Assembly: GCF_013302895.1 (NCBI RefSeq)
Contig: NZ_VJOK01000001.1
Location: forward strand, 4,114,083 to 4,178,082
Origin: Streptomyces albus subsp. chlorinus
GTDB lineage: Bacteria; Actinomycetota; Actinomycetes; Streptomycetales; Streptomycetaceae
Direction: 5' to 3'
DNA: 64,000 nt
Shown here: positions 15,071 to 23,815 of the stretch, one piece after another
Layout: every line of letters begins with the position of its first letter
Position numbering within the stretch: position 1 is the stretch's first letter
Translations under genes and position numbers: made by a program
Notes under the pieces: model-generated
What the model was told of the DNA's origin: nothing
Databases searched by the model: none
Seen by the model: the letters and a program-made list of their open reading frames with translations, nothing else

Positions 15071-16738
15071 TCAGCCGCCGGAGCCCGGCTCCGGGTACCG
15101 GCGCGGGGTCCACACGTACTCCCTGCCGTCCGGGCCCCGCGAGGTCCGGGTCTGCGAGGAGCCGACGAGGAGCAGCGTGCGCATGTCCACCCGCGCCGGG
15201 TCCAGCTCCGCGAGCCGGACGGTCGCGACGCGCTCCCCGTCGCCGCCCACGTCCCGGGCGACAACGACCGGGGTGTCCGGCGACCGGTGCTCCAGCAGCA
15301 CCTCGCGGGCCTTGCCGACCTGCCAGGTGCGGCTGCGGGAGCCCGGGTTGTAGAGGGCGAGGACCAGGTCGGCCGCGGCGGCGGCGCGCAGCCGCTCGGC
15401 GATGACCTCCCACGGCTTGAGGCGGTCGGAGAGGGAGAGGACGGCGTAGTCGTGGCCGAGCGGCGCACCCGCGCGGGCCGCCACCGCGTTCGCGGCCGTG
15501 ACGCCGGGCAGCACCCGCACCGGCACCTCGTCGTACGGCTCCTGCGCCGCGGCCTCCAGTACGGCGGTCGCCATCGCGAAGACGCCGGGGTCGCCGCCCG
15601 AGACCACGGCGACCCGCCGCCCCTGCCGCGCCAACTCCAGGGCGAACTCGGCGCGTTCGGCCTCCACCCGGTTGTCCGAGCCGTGCCGGCGCTGGCCGTC
15701 GCGGCGCGGCACCCGCTCCAGGTACGTGGTGTAGCCGACGAGGTCGTCGGCGGCGGCCAGCGCACCGCGCGTCTCGGGCGTCAGCCACAGCGGTCCGGCC
15801 GGCCCGGTGCCGACGACGACGACCTCGCCGCGCGCCCCCGGCCCCGCGGGCGCCCCCGCCCCGACCCTGCTCGGCAGCACCGCCACCGAGAAGTACGGCA
15901 CGGAGTCCGGGTCCACGTCCGCGACCAGCCCGGTGCGTTCGCCGTCCATGGTGGCCCGCTCCACGTAGCGGGCCTCGGCGAGCCGTCCGGAACGCTCCAG
16001 CGCGCGCCGCACCTTGGGGAACGTACGGCCCAGCTTCATCACGGCGACCGCGTCGCTGGAGGCCAGCCGCGCGGTCAGCTCCTCCTCGTCCAGGGTGCCC
16101 GGCAGGATGGTCAGCGCCTCCTCGGCCTCCGAGAGGGGGGTGCCCAGCCGGGCGGCCGCCGCGCTGACGGAGGTGACGCCGGGGACGACCTCGGTCGGGT
16201 ACCGGTGCGCCAGCCGCTTGTGCATGTGCATGTAGGAGCCGTAGAAGAGCGGGTCGCCCTCGGCGAGGACGGCCACCGTCCGCCCCGCGTCCAGGTGCGC
16301 GGCCAGCCGCGCCGCGGCCTGCGCGTAGAACTCCTCCAGCGCGCCCCGGTAGCCGCCGGGGTGGTCGGTCTCCTCCGTGGTGACGGGGTAGACCAGCGCC
16401 TCCTCGATGTGGTCGGGCCGCAGGTGCCGGGCGGCGATGGAGCGGGCGATCGAACGCCCGTGCCGGGCACTGTGGTACGCCACGACATCCGCCTCGGCGA
16501 TGGCTTCCACGGCACGCACCGTCATCAGCGACGGATCGCCGGGCCCGAGCCCGACCCCGAGCAGCCGCCCGGTCGCCCCCTGACCGCCGCCTCCGGCACC
16601 ACGCACGGTGATGCCGGAGGCGGCACCGCTCATCTCGCCGCCCACGGCACCGCTCACCTCGCTGCCCGTGCCGCCGTCCGCGCCGTCGCCCATGCCACCG
16701 CCCGCCTCGTCGCCCGTCTGAGTGGTCACGGCGCTCAC
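15071..16738 (-). CDS. cobIJ: Fused precorrin-2 C20-methyltransferase / precorrin-3B C17-methyltransferase
   Basis: A 555-aa bifunctional enzyme. After a 50-residue Gly/Ala-rich leader, the CobI half starts GRLLGVGLGPGDPSLMTVRA and includes AEGDPLFYGSYMHMH and VVPGVTSVSAAAARLG. The CobJ half begins near residue 290 with GEVVVVGTGPAGPLWLTPE and contains VVSGGDPGVFAMATAV and RVLPGVTAANAVAARAGAPLG. The two steps add methyl groups at C20 and then C17 with ring contraction. The GTG start overlaps the cobH stop (GTGA), giving a coupled cobG-cobH-cobIJ order on the minus strand. The CobI-CobJ fusion is a known arrangement in actinomycetes. Confidence 0.93.
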   Translation of the reverse strand: MSAVTTQTGDEAGGGMGDGADGGTGSEVSGAVGGEMSGAASGITVRGAGGGGQGATGRLLGVGLGPGDPSLMTVRAVEAIAEADVVAYHSARHGRSIARSIAARHLRPDHIEEALVYPVTTEETDHPGGYRGALEEFYAQAAARLAAHLDAGRTVAVLAEGDPLFYGSYMHMHKRLAHRYPTEVVPGVTSVSAAAARLGTPLSEAEEALTILPGTLDEEELTARLASSDAVAVMKLGRTFPKVRRALERSGRLAEARYVERATMDGERTGLVADVDPDSVPYFSVAVLPSRVGAGAPAGPGARGEVVVVGTGPAGPLWLTPETRGALAAADDLVGYTTYLERVPRRDGQRRHGSDNRVEAERAEFALELARQGRRVAVVSGGDPGVFAMATAVLEAAAQEPYDEVPVRVLPGVTAANAVAARAGAPLGHDYAVLSLSDRLKPWEVIAERLRAAAAADLVLALYNPGSRSRTWQVGKAREVLLEHRSPDTPVVVARDVGGDGERVATVRLAELDPARVDMRTLLLVGSSQTRTSRGPDGREYVWTPRRYPEPGSGG

Positions 16739-17403
16739 TCCTCCTCGCTGGCGATGGCGTTGAGCGCGGCCACGGCCAGGGCGCTGCCGCCCCGGCGCCC
16801 GTGGACGACCAGGTGGTCGAGCCCCGAGGGGTGCGCGGCCAGCGCCTGCTTCGACTCGACGGCGCCGACGAACCCGACGGGCACCCCGATGACGGCGGCC
16901 GGCCGGGGCGCGCCCGCACCGCCCTCCTCCATCATCTCCAGCAGCCGGAAGAGCGCGGTGGGCGCGTTGCCGATCGCGACGACGGAACCCTCCAGGCGGT
17001 CCCGCCACAGTTCGAGGGCCGCGGCGGTCCGCGTCGTCCCCAACTCGGCCGCCAGGCCCGGCACACGCGGGTCGGACAGGGTGCAGACCACCTCGTTGCC
17101 GGCCGGGAGCCGCCTGCGGGTGACACCGCTCGCGATCATCTCGACGTCGCACAGGATCGGCGCCCCCGCACGCAGCGCCGCGCGGGCGCGGGTGACCGCG
17201 TGGCGGGTGAAGGCCAGGTCCCGTACGAGGTCGACCATGCCGCAGGCGTGGATCATCCGCACCGCGACCTGGCTCACCTCCTCCGGCAGCCCCGCCAGGT
17301 CCGCCTCCGCGCGGATGGTGGCAAAGGACTGCCGGTAGATGGCGGCCCCGTCCTTCTCGTACTCGAACACTGTGCCCTGCTTCCGGCTCTCGGCTCTCGT
17401 CAT
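16735..17403 (-). CDS. cobH: Precorrin-8X methylmutase
   Basis: A 222-aa enzyme of normal length that moves a methyl group from C11 to C12 to form hydrogenobyrinate. Family blocks are VFEYEKDGAAIYRQSFATIR near the start, AVRMIHACGMVDLVRD (holding the conserved catalytic histidine in IHACG, about residue 52), CDVEMIASGV and AVIGVPVGFVGAVESKQAL. ATG at 17403 overlaps the cobG stop (ATGA), and its own stop overlaps the cobIJ start. The three genes therefore form one tight operon. Confidence 0.95.
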   Translation of the reverse strand: MTRAESRKQGTVFEYEKDGAAIYRQSFATIRAEADLAGLPEEVSQVAVRMIHACGMVDLVRDLAFTRHAVTRARAALRAGAPILCDVEMIASGVTRRRLPAGNEVVCTLSDPRVPGLAAELGTTRTAAALELWRDRLEGSVVAIGNAPTALFRLLEMMEEGGAGAPRPAAVIGVPVGFVGAVESKQALAAHPSGLDHLVVHGRRGGSALAVAALNAIASEEE

Positions 17404-19103
17404 CGGGTGGTGGTGTCGGTCTGCGGGGTGGGCCGGCGGGGGGAGCCGCGGCGACCACCCGGGCGGACCGCCCGGGCCGCGGCCACGGCGGCGGCGAGAG
17501 AGGCGGAGTCCCCGAACGGAACGGGACCCGGCCGGGATTCCGACGCCCGCCGCCCGACGGAGGGTTCGGCACCGGGGGTTCCGGCATGGGCGGCCTCGGT
17601 GCCGGGGGTTCCGGCACCAGCGGTCCCGGCGCCGGAGGCTGCGGCACCAGCGGCCTCGACGCCGGAGGCTCCGGCGTGCGGAGGGCCGACGACGGACACG
17701 TGGTAGCCGTCCACGTCCGCGACCACCTCCACATGGGTGCCGTGCGGATGCCCGCACCGGCGCGCGCAGCCCGACCAGTACACGGGCAGCACACCGCCCC
17801 CGTCCCGGCCCGAGCCCTCCCACGCGTCTTCCTGTCCCGGCCTCCGCTCCCCGAGGGTGGCGGCGGCGTCCGCCCGCACATCCGTCAGGGCCTTGCCGCA
17901 GCCCGGCCGCCCGGCACAGGCGCCCACCCCCCGCCACGGGGAGCCGGGTTCCGTCACCAGTCCGGCGTCGGCGAGCGCGGCCAGGGCGCGCGGCGCCCGG
18001 CCGGCGGCGAGTCCCGGGACGACGACTCCGCGCCACGGCGTCACCCGCAGTTCACCGGCACCGTCCTCGCGCGCGGTGCGGATCAGCAGCCGCCACTGCT
18101 CGACGGTCAGCCGCCCGAGGGGCGCCAGCACGGACAGCGCGGCGGTCGCCGTTCCCGGGTGCGCGACCACGCCGGGTAGGGGCCCCCCGCCCCCGGCCGC
18201 ACCGGTACCCGGGCCGGGACCGGTACCTGGGCCGGGACCGGCAGCGGAACCCGGCCCGTGAGCGGGGCCCGCGCCGTGAGCGGGGCCCGGCCCGTGAGCG
18301 GTGCCGTGCTCCGGTACGGGAACGAGGGTGCCGTCCCCGCAGGCGGCACGCGCCCGCTCGGCGATGCGGCGCACCAACGTGCCGCCCGCGCCCGCGAGGT
18401 CGGTGACCCGCCACGCCCGTACGCCGTGCTCCCGCGCCAGATCCAGAAACGTCTCGGCGGCGGTGAGGGCGGCCAGGGGAGCGTGCTCGCCCGGTACGCG
18501 TACGGCCTCCGTCGCACCCGCGGGCACCAGGAGCGCGTTCCCGTCCCGTACCGCGAGCAAGGTCACATCCGCACCGAGCGCGGCCACGTCCCCGCGCCCG
18601 TCGTCGAGCCCGAACAGGAACCGTCCCGACAGCTCCCGCACTGCTTCGCTTTCGCACAGCAGCCGGTCCAACTCGACGCGCCACAGCCGGAGATCGCGGT
18701 GGCCGCGCCCGTCCAGTCCCGACAGCGGCGAGGCCACGATGTTGCGTACCCGCTCGTGCGCGGCGGACGGCAGCAGGCCCGCGGCCCCGAGCATCCCGGC
18801 CAGTTCCGCGCCCCTTTCCTCGCGCAGCCCGCGGAGCTGGAGATTTCCCCGTGAGGTCAGGTGCAGAGCGCCGTCCCCGAGCCGCAGCGCCGCCTCGGCG
18901 AAGACCTCGGCCTGTCCGGCCCCCAGCGCGCCGCCGGGTATCCGGACGCGGGCGAGCGCCCCGTCCGCCGCCGTGTGCAGCCGCAGTGCACCAGGGCAGG
19001 CGTCGTCACGTACCCGGGGCACCGCACAACCCGTTGCGTCAGCAACGGTGGCGGCGTCCGGCGCGGACGGACGGGAAGGGGGCGTGACCATGGCGGCGAG
19101 CAT
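17400..19103 (-). CDS. cobG: Precorrin-3B synthase (monooxygenase), CobG-like
   Basis: A 567-aa protein of the nitrite/sulfite reductase half-domain type. CobG hydroxylates precorrin-3A using oxygen and marks the aerobic route. N-terminal blocks include GALRLHTAADGALARVRIPGG and LHLTSRGNLQLRGL. Iron-sulfur ligands are visible as GACAGRPGCGKAL and YWSGCARRCGHP (Cys-x5-Cys then Cys-x3-Cys). Two low-complexity insertions make it longer than usual: a His/Gly/Pro repeat in the middle and an Ala/Gly/Thr stretch near the C-terminus. Start is ATG at 19103 (MLAAMVTPP) after a G-rich stretch; ATG at 19091 is an alternative. It diverges from the riboswitch-controlled cobN. Confidence 0.87.
   Translation of the reverse strand: MLAAMVTPPSRPSAPDAATVADATGCAVPRVRDDACPGALRLHTAADGALARVRIPGGALGAGQAEVFAEAALRLGDGALHLTSRGNLQLRGLREERGAELAGMLGAAGLLPSAAHERVRNIVASPLSGLDGRGHRDLRLWRVELDRLLCESEAVRELSGRFLFGLDDGRGDVAALGADVTLLAVRDGNALLVPAGATEAVRVPGEHAPLAALTAAETFLDLAREHGVRAWRVTDLAGAGGTLVRRIAERARAACGDGTLVPVPEHGTAHGPGPAHGAGPAHGPGSAAGPGPGTGPGPGTGAAGGGGPLPGVVAHPGTATAALSVLAPLGRLTVEQWRLLIRTAREDGAGELRVTPWRGVVVPGLAAGRAPRALAALADAGLVTEPGSPWRGVGACAGRPGCGKALTDVRADAAATLGERRPGQEDAWEGSGRDGGGVLPVYWSGCARRCGHPHGTHVEVVADVDGYHVSVVGPPHAGASGVEAAGAAASGAGTAGAGTPGTEAAHAGTPGAEPSVGRRASESRPGPVPFGDSASLAAAVAAARAVRPGGRRGSPRRPTPQTDTTTR
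18207..18302 (-). repeat. 18-bp in-frame minisatellite inside cobG
   Basis: Five to six 18-bp units of two related types run through 18207-18302. On the minus strand they encode the GPGPAHGAGPAHG-like stretch and the GPGTGPGPGTG stretch. They lie between structural blocks of CobG and so probably form a surface loop. Confidence 0.8.
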
Positions 19104-19314
19104 ACCCACCCCCCGCGGGACCCCCTGGCGTCCTCCTGGACCCGGAACCCGGAACCCGGACGCGGAACCCGGACCCGGACCCCGACGGACGGACGACCGC
19201 GCCCGGGGCACCCCGCGCCTGGGGCACCCCTGCGCCCGGCGCACCCCCGACCGCCCTCGTCCCCGGCGCCCCGGGCGCGGTACCCCTTCCACCCCGTACA
19301 CCCTTACGATGCTC

Positions 19315-19446
19315 TGGGCGGACCACCCGGTCCGCCCGTATCGCCGGCGACGGCGACAGGGGAGGAAGCCCGGTGCGAATCCGGCGCGGTCCCGCCACTG
19401 TGAGCCCGGCCACGGAGCCGGGTGAGCCAGGAACTCCCTTCCCCGA
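19315..19446 (+). ncRNA. Cobalamin riboswitch upstream of cobN
   Basis: The conserved core is easy to see: cccggtgcgaatccggcg followed by the B12 box with gccactg at 19394-19400, then the closing stem (gagcccggccacggagccgggtgagccagg). It lies in the leader of cobN. The expression platform appears translational: cccttcc at 19436-19442 can pair perfectly with ggaaggg at 19509-19515, which is the cobN ribosome-binding site. Adenosylcobalamin binding would then shut off cobN translation. Outer boundaries are approximate. Confidence 0.9.
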
Positions 19447-19526
19447 GCACCGGTTTCGGCCGGGCACGGGGACCCATTCCGACACCGCCCGGGGCGTGGA
19501 CACCCCGAGGAAGGGCCGACCGCAGC

Positions 19527-22500
19527 ATGCCGCACTCGTCACGCGCCGACGCAGTCCCGGGAGACGACACCCCCAGGGTGATCCTGCTCCTCTCGACCTC
19601 CGACACGGACCTCCTCAGCGCCCGAGCGGCGAACACGGCATCGACGGCGTCAGCGGGGTCCACGGCCCCAGCGGCATTGACGGCCCCAGCGGCGACCACG
19701 GCCACCGCCACAACGGCGGCCACCGCCACAACGGCGGCCACGGGCTCAGCGGCGGCCACGGCCTCAGCGGTGCCGGCCGAGCCGGCGGAAGGCCCGGCCA
19801 GGGAAGCCGCGCCCCTCACCTACCGTTACGCCAACCCGAGCCGTCTTCCCGAGGACACCCTCGCCGAGGAACTCGACGCGCTGCTGGAGGGCGTCGACCT
19901 GGTCGTCGTCCGTCTGCTCGGCGGCATCCGGGCCTGGCAGCAGGGCATCGACCTGCTGCGCGCCGCGAACCTCCCGCTCGTCGTCCTGACCGGCGAACAG
20001 GCGCCGGACGCCCAGCTGATGGCGGCCTCGACGGTTCCCATCGGGGTGGCCGCCGAGGCGCACGCCTACCTCGCGCACGGCGGCCCCGCCAACCTCGTCG
20101 AGCTGGCCCGGTTCCTGTCCGACACGGTCCTGCTGACGGGACACGGCTTCGAACCCCCGGCCCCGGCCCCGTCCTGGGGCCACCTGGAGCGGACCCCGGG
20201 CCCGCACGCGGACGCGCTCCCGCCGGACGCGCCCACCGTCGCGGTCCTCTACTACCGGGCGCACCACATGAGCGGCAACACCGCCTTCGCCGCGTCGCTG
20301 TGCGAGGCGATCGAGGCGGCGGGCGGCAGGCCGCTCCCGCTCTACGTGGCCTCCCTCCGCACCCCCGAACCGGAACTCGTCGAGGAACTGCGCGCGGCGG
20401 ACGTCCTGGTGACCACCGTCCTGGCGGCGGGCGGGGCGGGCGGCACGGCACCGGCCGCCGCGGGCGCGGGAGGCGACGACGAGGCGTGGGACGCGGGCGC
20501 TCTGACCCGGCTCGACGTCCCGGTCATCCAGGCGCTGTGCCTGACCGCGCCGCGCTCGGAGTGGGAGAACAACGACGAGGGCGTCACGCCCCTCGACGCC
20601 GCCAGCCAGATCGCGGTCCCCGAGTTCGACGGCCGCCTCATCACCGTCCCCTTCTCCTTCAAGGAGATCGACGCGGACGGGCTGCCCTCCTACGTCGCCG
20701 ACCCGGAGCGTGCGGCGCGGGTCGCGGGCATCGCCGTACGGCACGCCCGGCTGCGGCACATCCCGGCGGCCGAGAAGCGGATCGCCCTCGTCCTGTCCGC
20801 GTATCCGACCAAGCACTCCCGGATCGGCAACGCCGTCGGCCTCGACACCCCGGCCAGCGCGATGGCGCTGCTGCGCCGCCTCGTCGCGGAGGGCTACGAC
20901 TTCGGCCCGGCCGCGGACATCCCCGGCCTCACCGGTCCGGCCGCGGACTCCCACGGCTCGCACGACACCGGTGGCTCCCAGGCCCCCCGCGGCTCCCAGG
21001 CCCTCGACGGCTCCCACGAAATGGGCGGCTCCCACGAGACGGGCGGCTCCCACAAAACGCGGGTCTCCCGCGAATCTCACAACTCCCCCGACTCCCCCGA
21101 CTCCCACGACGGGGACGCCCTCATCCGGGCGCTCATCGAGGCGGGCGGTCACGACCAGGACTGGCTCACCGAGGAGCAGCTGGCCAAGAACCCGGTCCGC
21201 ATCCCGGCGGCCGACTACCGCCGTTGGTTCGCCACCCTCCCGCGGGAGCTCCGCGACGCGGTGGAGGAGCACTGGGGCCCGCCGCCCGGCGAGATGTTCG
21301 TGGACCGCACCCACAACCCCGAGGGCGACATCGTCCTGGCGGCGCTGCGCCGCGGCAACCTGCTGATCCTCATCCAGCCGCCGCGCGGCTTCGGCGAGAA
21401 CCCGATCGCCATCTACCACGACCCGGACCTGCCGCCCTCGCACCACTACCTGGCGGCCTACCGCTGGATCGCCGCGCCGCGGGACGAGGGGGGCTTCGGC
21501 GCCGACGCGATGATCCACCTGGGCAAGCACGGCAACCTGGAGTGGCTGCCGGGCAAGAACGCGGGCCTGTCGGCGGCCTGCGCGCCCGACGCGGCGCTGG
21601 GGGACCTGCCCCTGGTCTACCCGTTCCTGGTCAACGACCCGGGCGAGGGCACCCAGGCCAAGCGCCGGGTGCACGCCACCCTCGTCGACCACCTGGTGCC
21701 GCCGATGGCCCGCGCCGACTCCTACGGCGACATCGCCCGCCTGGAACAACTCCTGGACGAGTACGCGCAGATCAGCTCGATGGACCCGGCCAAACTCCCG
21801 GCCATCCGCGCCCAGATCTGGACGCTCATCCAGGCCGCGAAGCTCGACCACGACCTGGGGCTTCAGGAGCGCCCGGACGACGAGGGCTTCGACGACTTCC
21901 TGCTCCACGTGGACGGCTGGCTGTGCGAGGTGAAGGACGCGCAGATCCGCGACGGACTGCACGTCCTGGGCACGGCACCGGCCGGTGAGGACCGGGTCAA
22001 CCTGGTCCTGGCGATCCTGCGGGCCCGCCAGATCTGGGGCGGCAGCCACACCCTGCCCGGGCTCCGCGAAGCGCTGGGGCTGGACGAGTCGGCGGCCACC
22101 CGCACCGCCTCCGACGAGGCGGAGGCGCGGGCCCGCGCCCTGGTCGAGGCCATGGAGGAGGCGGACTGGGACCCGGAGGCGGTGTCCCGCATCGCGGCCG
22201 GCCACCCGTCCGAGGTCGCCCGCGTTCTCGACTTCGCCGCCCGCGAGGTCGTCCCCCGGCTGTCGGCCACCACCGCCGAACTCGACCACACCGTGCACGC
22301 GCTGGCGGGCGGGTTCGTCCCGGCCGGGCCCTCCGGGTCCCCGCTCCGCGGCCTGGTCAACGTCCTCCCGACGGGCCGGAACTTCTACTCCGTCGACCCC
22401 AAGGCCGTCCCCTCCCGCCTGGCCTGGGAGACGGGACAGGCCCTGGCCGACTCCCTCCTGGAGCGGTACCGCGCCGACAACGGCACCTGGCCCACCTCGG

Positions 22501-23558
22501 TCGGCCTCTCCCTGTGGGGCACCAGTGCCATGCGCACCGCCGGCGACGACATCGCGGAGGCCCTCGCACTGCTGGGCGTCCGCCCGGTGTGGGACGAGGC
22601 GTCGCGCCGCGTCACGGGCCTGGAGCCGGTCCCGCTCACCGAACTGGAGCGCCCGCGCATCGATGTCACCCTGCGTATCTCCGGCTTCTTCCGCGACGCC
22701 TTCCCGCACGCGGTCGCCCTGCTGGACGACGCGGTCCGGCTGGCCGCGTCCCTGGACGAGCCGGACGAACTCAACCACGTACGCGCCCACACCCGGGCCG
22801 ACCTGGCCGAGCACGGTGACGAACGCCGCGCCACCACCCGCATCTTCGGCTCCCGCCCCGGCACCTACGGCGCGGGCCTCCTCCAGCTGATCGACTCCCG
22901 CGACTGGCGCACCGACGCCGACCTCGCCGAGGTCTACACCGTCTGGGGCGGCTACGCCTACGGCCGCGACCTCGACGGCCGCCCGGCCCGCGAGGAGATG
23001 GAGACCGCCTACAAGCGCATCGCCGTCGCCGCCAAGAACACCGACACCCGCGAGCACGACATCGCGGACTCCGACGACTACTTCCAGTACCACGGCGGCA
23101 TGGTCGCCACCGTCCGCGCCCTGCGCGGCAGCGCGCCCGAGGCGTACATCGGCGACTCCACCCGCCCCGAGACGGTCCGCACCCGCACCCTGGTCGAGGA
23201 GACCTCCCGCGTCTTCCGGGCCCGCGTCGTCAACCCCAAGTGGATCGAGGCGATGCGCCGCCACGGCTACAAGGGCGCCTTCGAACTCGCCGCCACCGTC
23301 GACTACCTCTTCGGCTACGACGCCACCACCGGCGTCGTCGCCGACTGGATGTACGACAAGCTCACCGAGGCCTACGTCCTCGACGAGACCACCCGCACCT
23401 TCCTTCAGGAGTCCAACCCCTGGGCCCTCCACGGCATCGCGGAACGCCTCCTGGAAGCCGAGTCCCGCGGCATGTGGTCCAAACCCGACCCCGCAGCCCT
23501 CGACGCCCTCCGCGAGATCTACCTGGAAACGGAAGGCGAACTGGAACGGGACGAGTGA
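19527..23558 (+). CDS. cobN: Cobaltochelatase large subunit CobN
   Basis: A 1343-aa protein of the CobN/magnesium-chelatase H family that inserts cobalt into hydrogenobyrinate a,c-diamide with CobS and CobT-type partners (not in this window). Family blocks include VDLVVVRLLGGIRAWQQGID, YYRAHHMSGNTAFAASLCEA, CLTAPRSEWENNDEGVTPLD, LGKHGNLEWLPGKNAGLS, SLWGTSAMRTAGDDIAEALA and the C-terminal NPWALHGIAERLLEA. Two low-complexity insertions are not part of the family core: an Ala/Thr stretch (about residues 35-90) and a Gly/Ser/His stretch (about 471-526). The ribosome site gaggaaggg lies about 11 bp before ATG 19527. Confidence 0.95.
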   Translation: MPHSSRADAVPGDDTPRVILLLSTSDTDLLSARAANTASTASAGSTAPAALTAPAATTATATTAATATTAATGSAAATASAVPAEPAEGPAREAAPLTYRYANPSRLPEDTLAEELDALLEGVDLVVVRLLGGIRAWQQGIDLLRAANLPLVVLTGEQAPDAQLMAASTVPIGVAAEAHAYLAHGGPANLVELARFLSDTVLLTGHGFEPPAPAPSWGHLERTPGPHADALPPDAPTVAVLYYRAHHMSGNTAFAASLCEAIEAAGGRPLPLYVASLRTPEPELVEELRAADVLVTTVLAAGGAGGTAPAAAGAGGDDEAWDAGALTRLDVPVIQALCLTAPRSEWENNDEGVTPLDAASQIAVPEFDGRLITVPFSFKEIDADGLPSYVADPERAARVAGIAVRHARLRHIPAAEKRIALVLSAYPTKHSRIGNAVGLDTPASAMALLRRLVAEGYDFGPAADIPGLTGPAADSHGSHDTGGSQAPRGSQALDGSHEMGGSHETGGSHKTRVSRESHNSPDSPDSHDGDALIRALIEAGGHDQDWLTEEQLAKNPVRIPAADYRRWFATLPRELRDAVEEHWGPPPGEMFVDRTHNPEGDIVLAALRRGNLLILIQPPRGFGENPIAIYHDPDLPPSHHYLAAYRWIAAPRDEGGFGADAMIHLGKHGNLEWLPGKNAGLSAACAPDAALGDLPLVYPFLVNDPGEGTQAKRRVHATLVDHLVPPMARADSYGDIARLEQLLDEYAQISSMDPAKLPAIRAQIWTLIQAAKLDHDLGLQERPDDEGFDDFLLHVDGWLCEVKDAQIRDGLHVLGTAPAGEDRVNLVLAILRARQIWGGSHTLPGLREALGLDESAATRTASDEAEARARALVEAMEEADWDPEAVSRIAAGHPSEVARVLDFAAREVVPRLSATTAELDHTVHALAGGFVPAGPSGSPLRGLVNVLPTGRNFYSVDPKAVPSRLAWETGQALADSLLERYRADNGTWPTSVGLSLWGTSAMRTAGDDIAEALALLGVRPVWDEASRRVTGLEPVPLTELERPRIDVTLRISGFFRDAFPHAVALLDDAVRLAASLDEPDELNHVRAHTRADLAEHGDERRATTRIFGSRPGTYGAGLLQLIDSRDWRTDADLAEVYTVWGGYAYGRDLDGRPAREEMETAYKRIAVAAKNTDTREHDIADSDDYFQYHGGMVATVRALRGSAPEAYIGDSTRPETVRTRTLVEETSRVFRARVVNPKWIEAMRRHGYKGAFELAATVDYLFGYDATTGVVADWMYDKLTEAYVLDETTRTFLQESNPWALHGIAERLLEAESRGMWSKPDPAALDALREIYLETEGELERDE

Positions 23559-23567
23559 GCGGGAAAC

Positions 23568-23659
23568 CGGGCCGGTGAGCCGGCCCGGAAAGCCGGGCCC
23601 GAAAACTGGGCCGGTGAGCCCGGAGCGGGAAACTGGGCCGGAAAGCCGGGCCCGCGAGG
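23568..23659. repeat. Degenerate 13-bp tandem repeats after cobN
   Basis: Seven units of 13 bp (one of 14) begin 10 bp after the cobN stop, with a loose consensus ygggccsgwrarc. Neighbouring units can pair with each other, so this stretch may also act as a terminator between convergent cobN and the monooxygenase gene. The remaining sequence to 23815 is GC-rich with no gene seen. Confidence 0.65.
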
Positions 23660-23815
23660 CCGTCCCACCGGCCCGCGGGTGCCATCGGGCCCGCAGACCC
23701 GCAGACCCACAGTCCTGTCGGCCCGCAGTCCTGTCCGCCCGCAGGCCCCGCGGACCGGCGGCCGGCTCCGCGGGCGCCTTCGTGCCCGCGGTCCCGCCGG
23801 AGGACCCGCGTCGGC

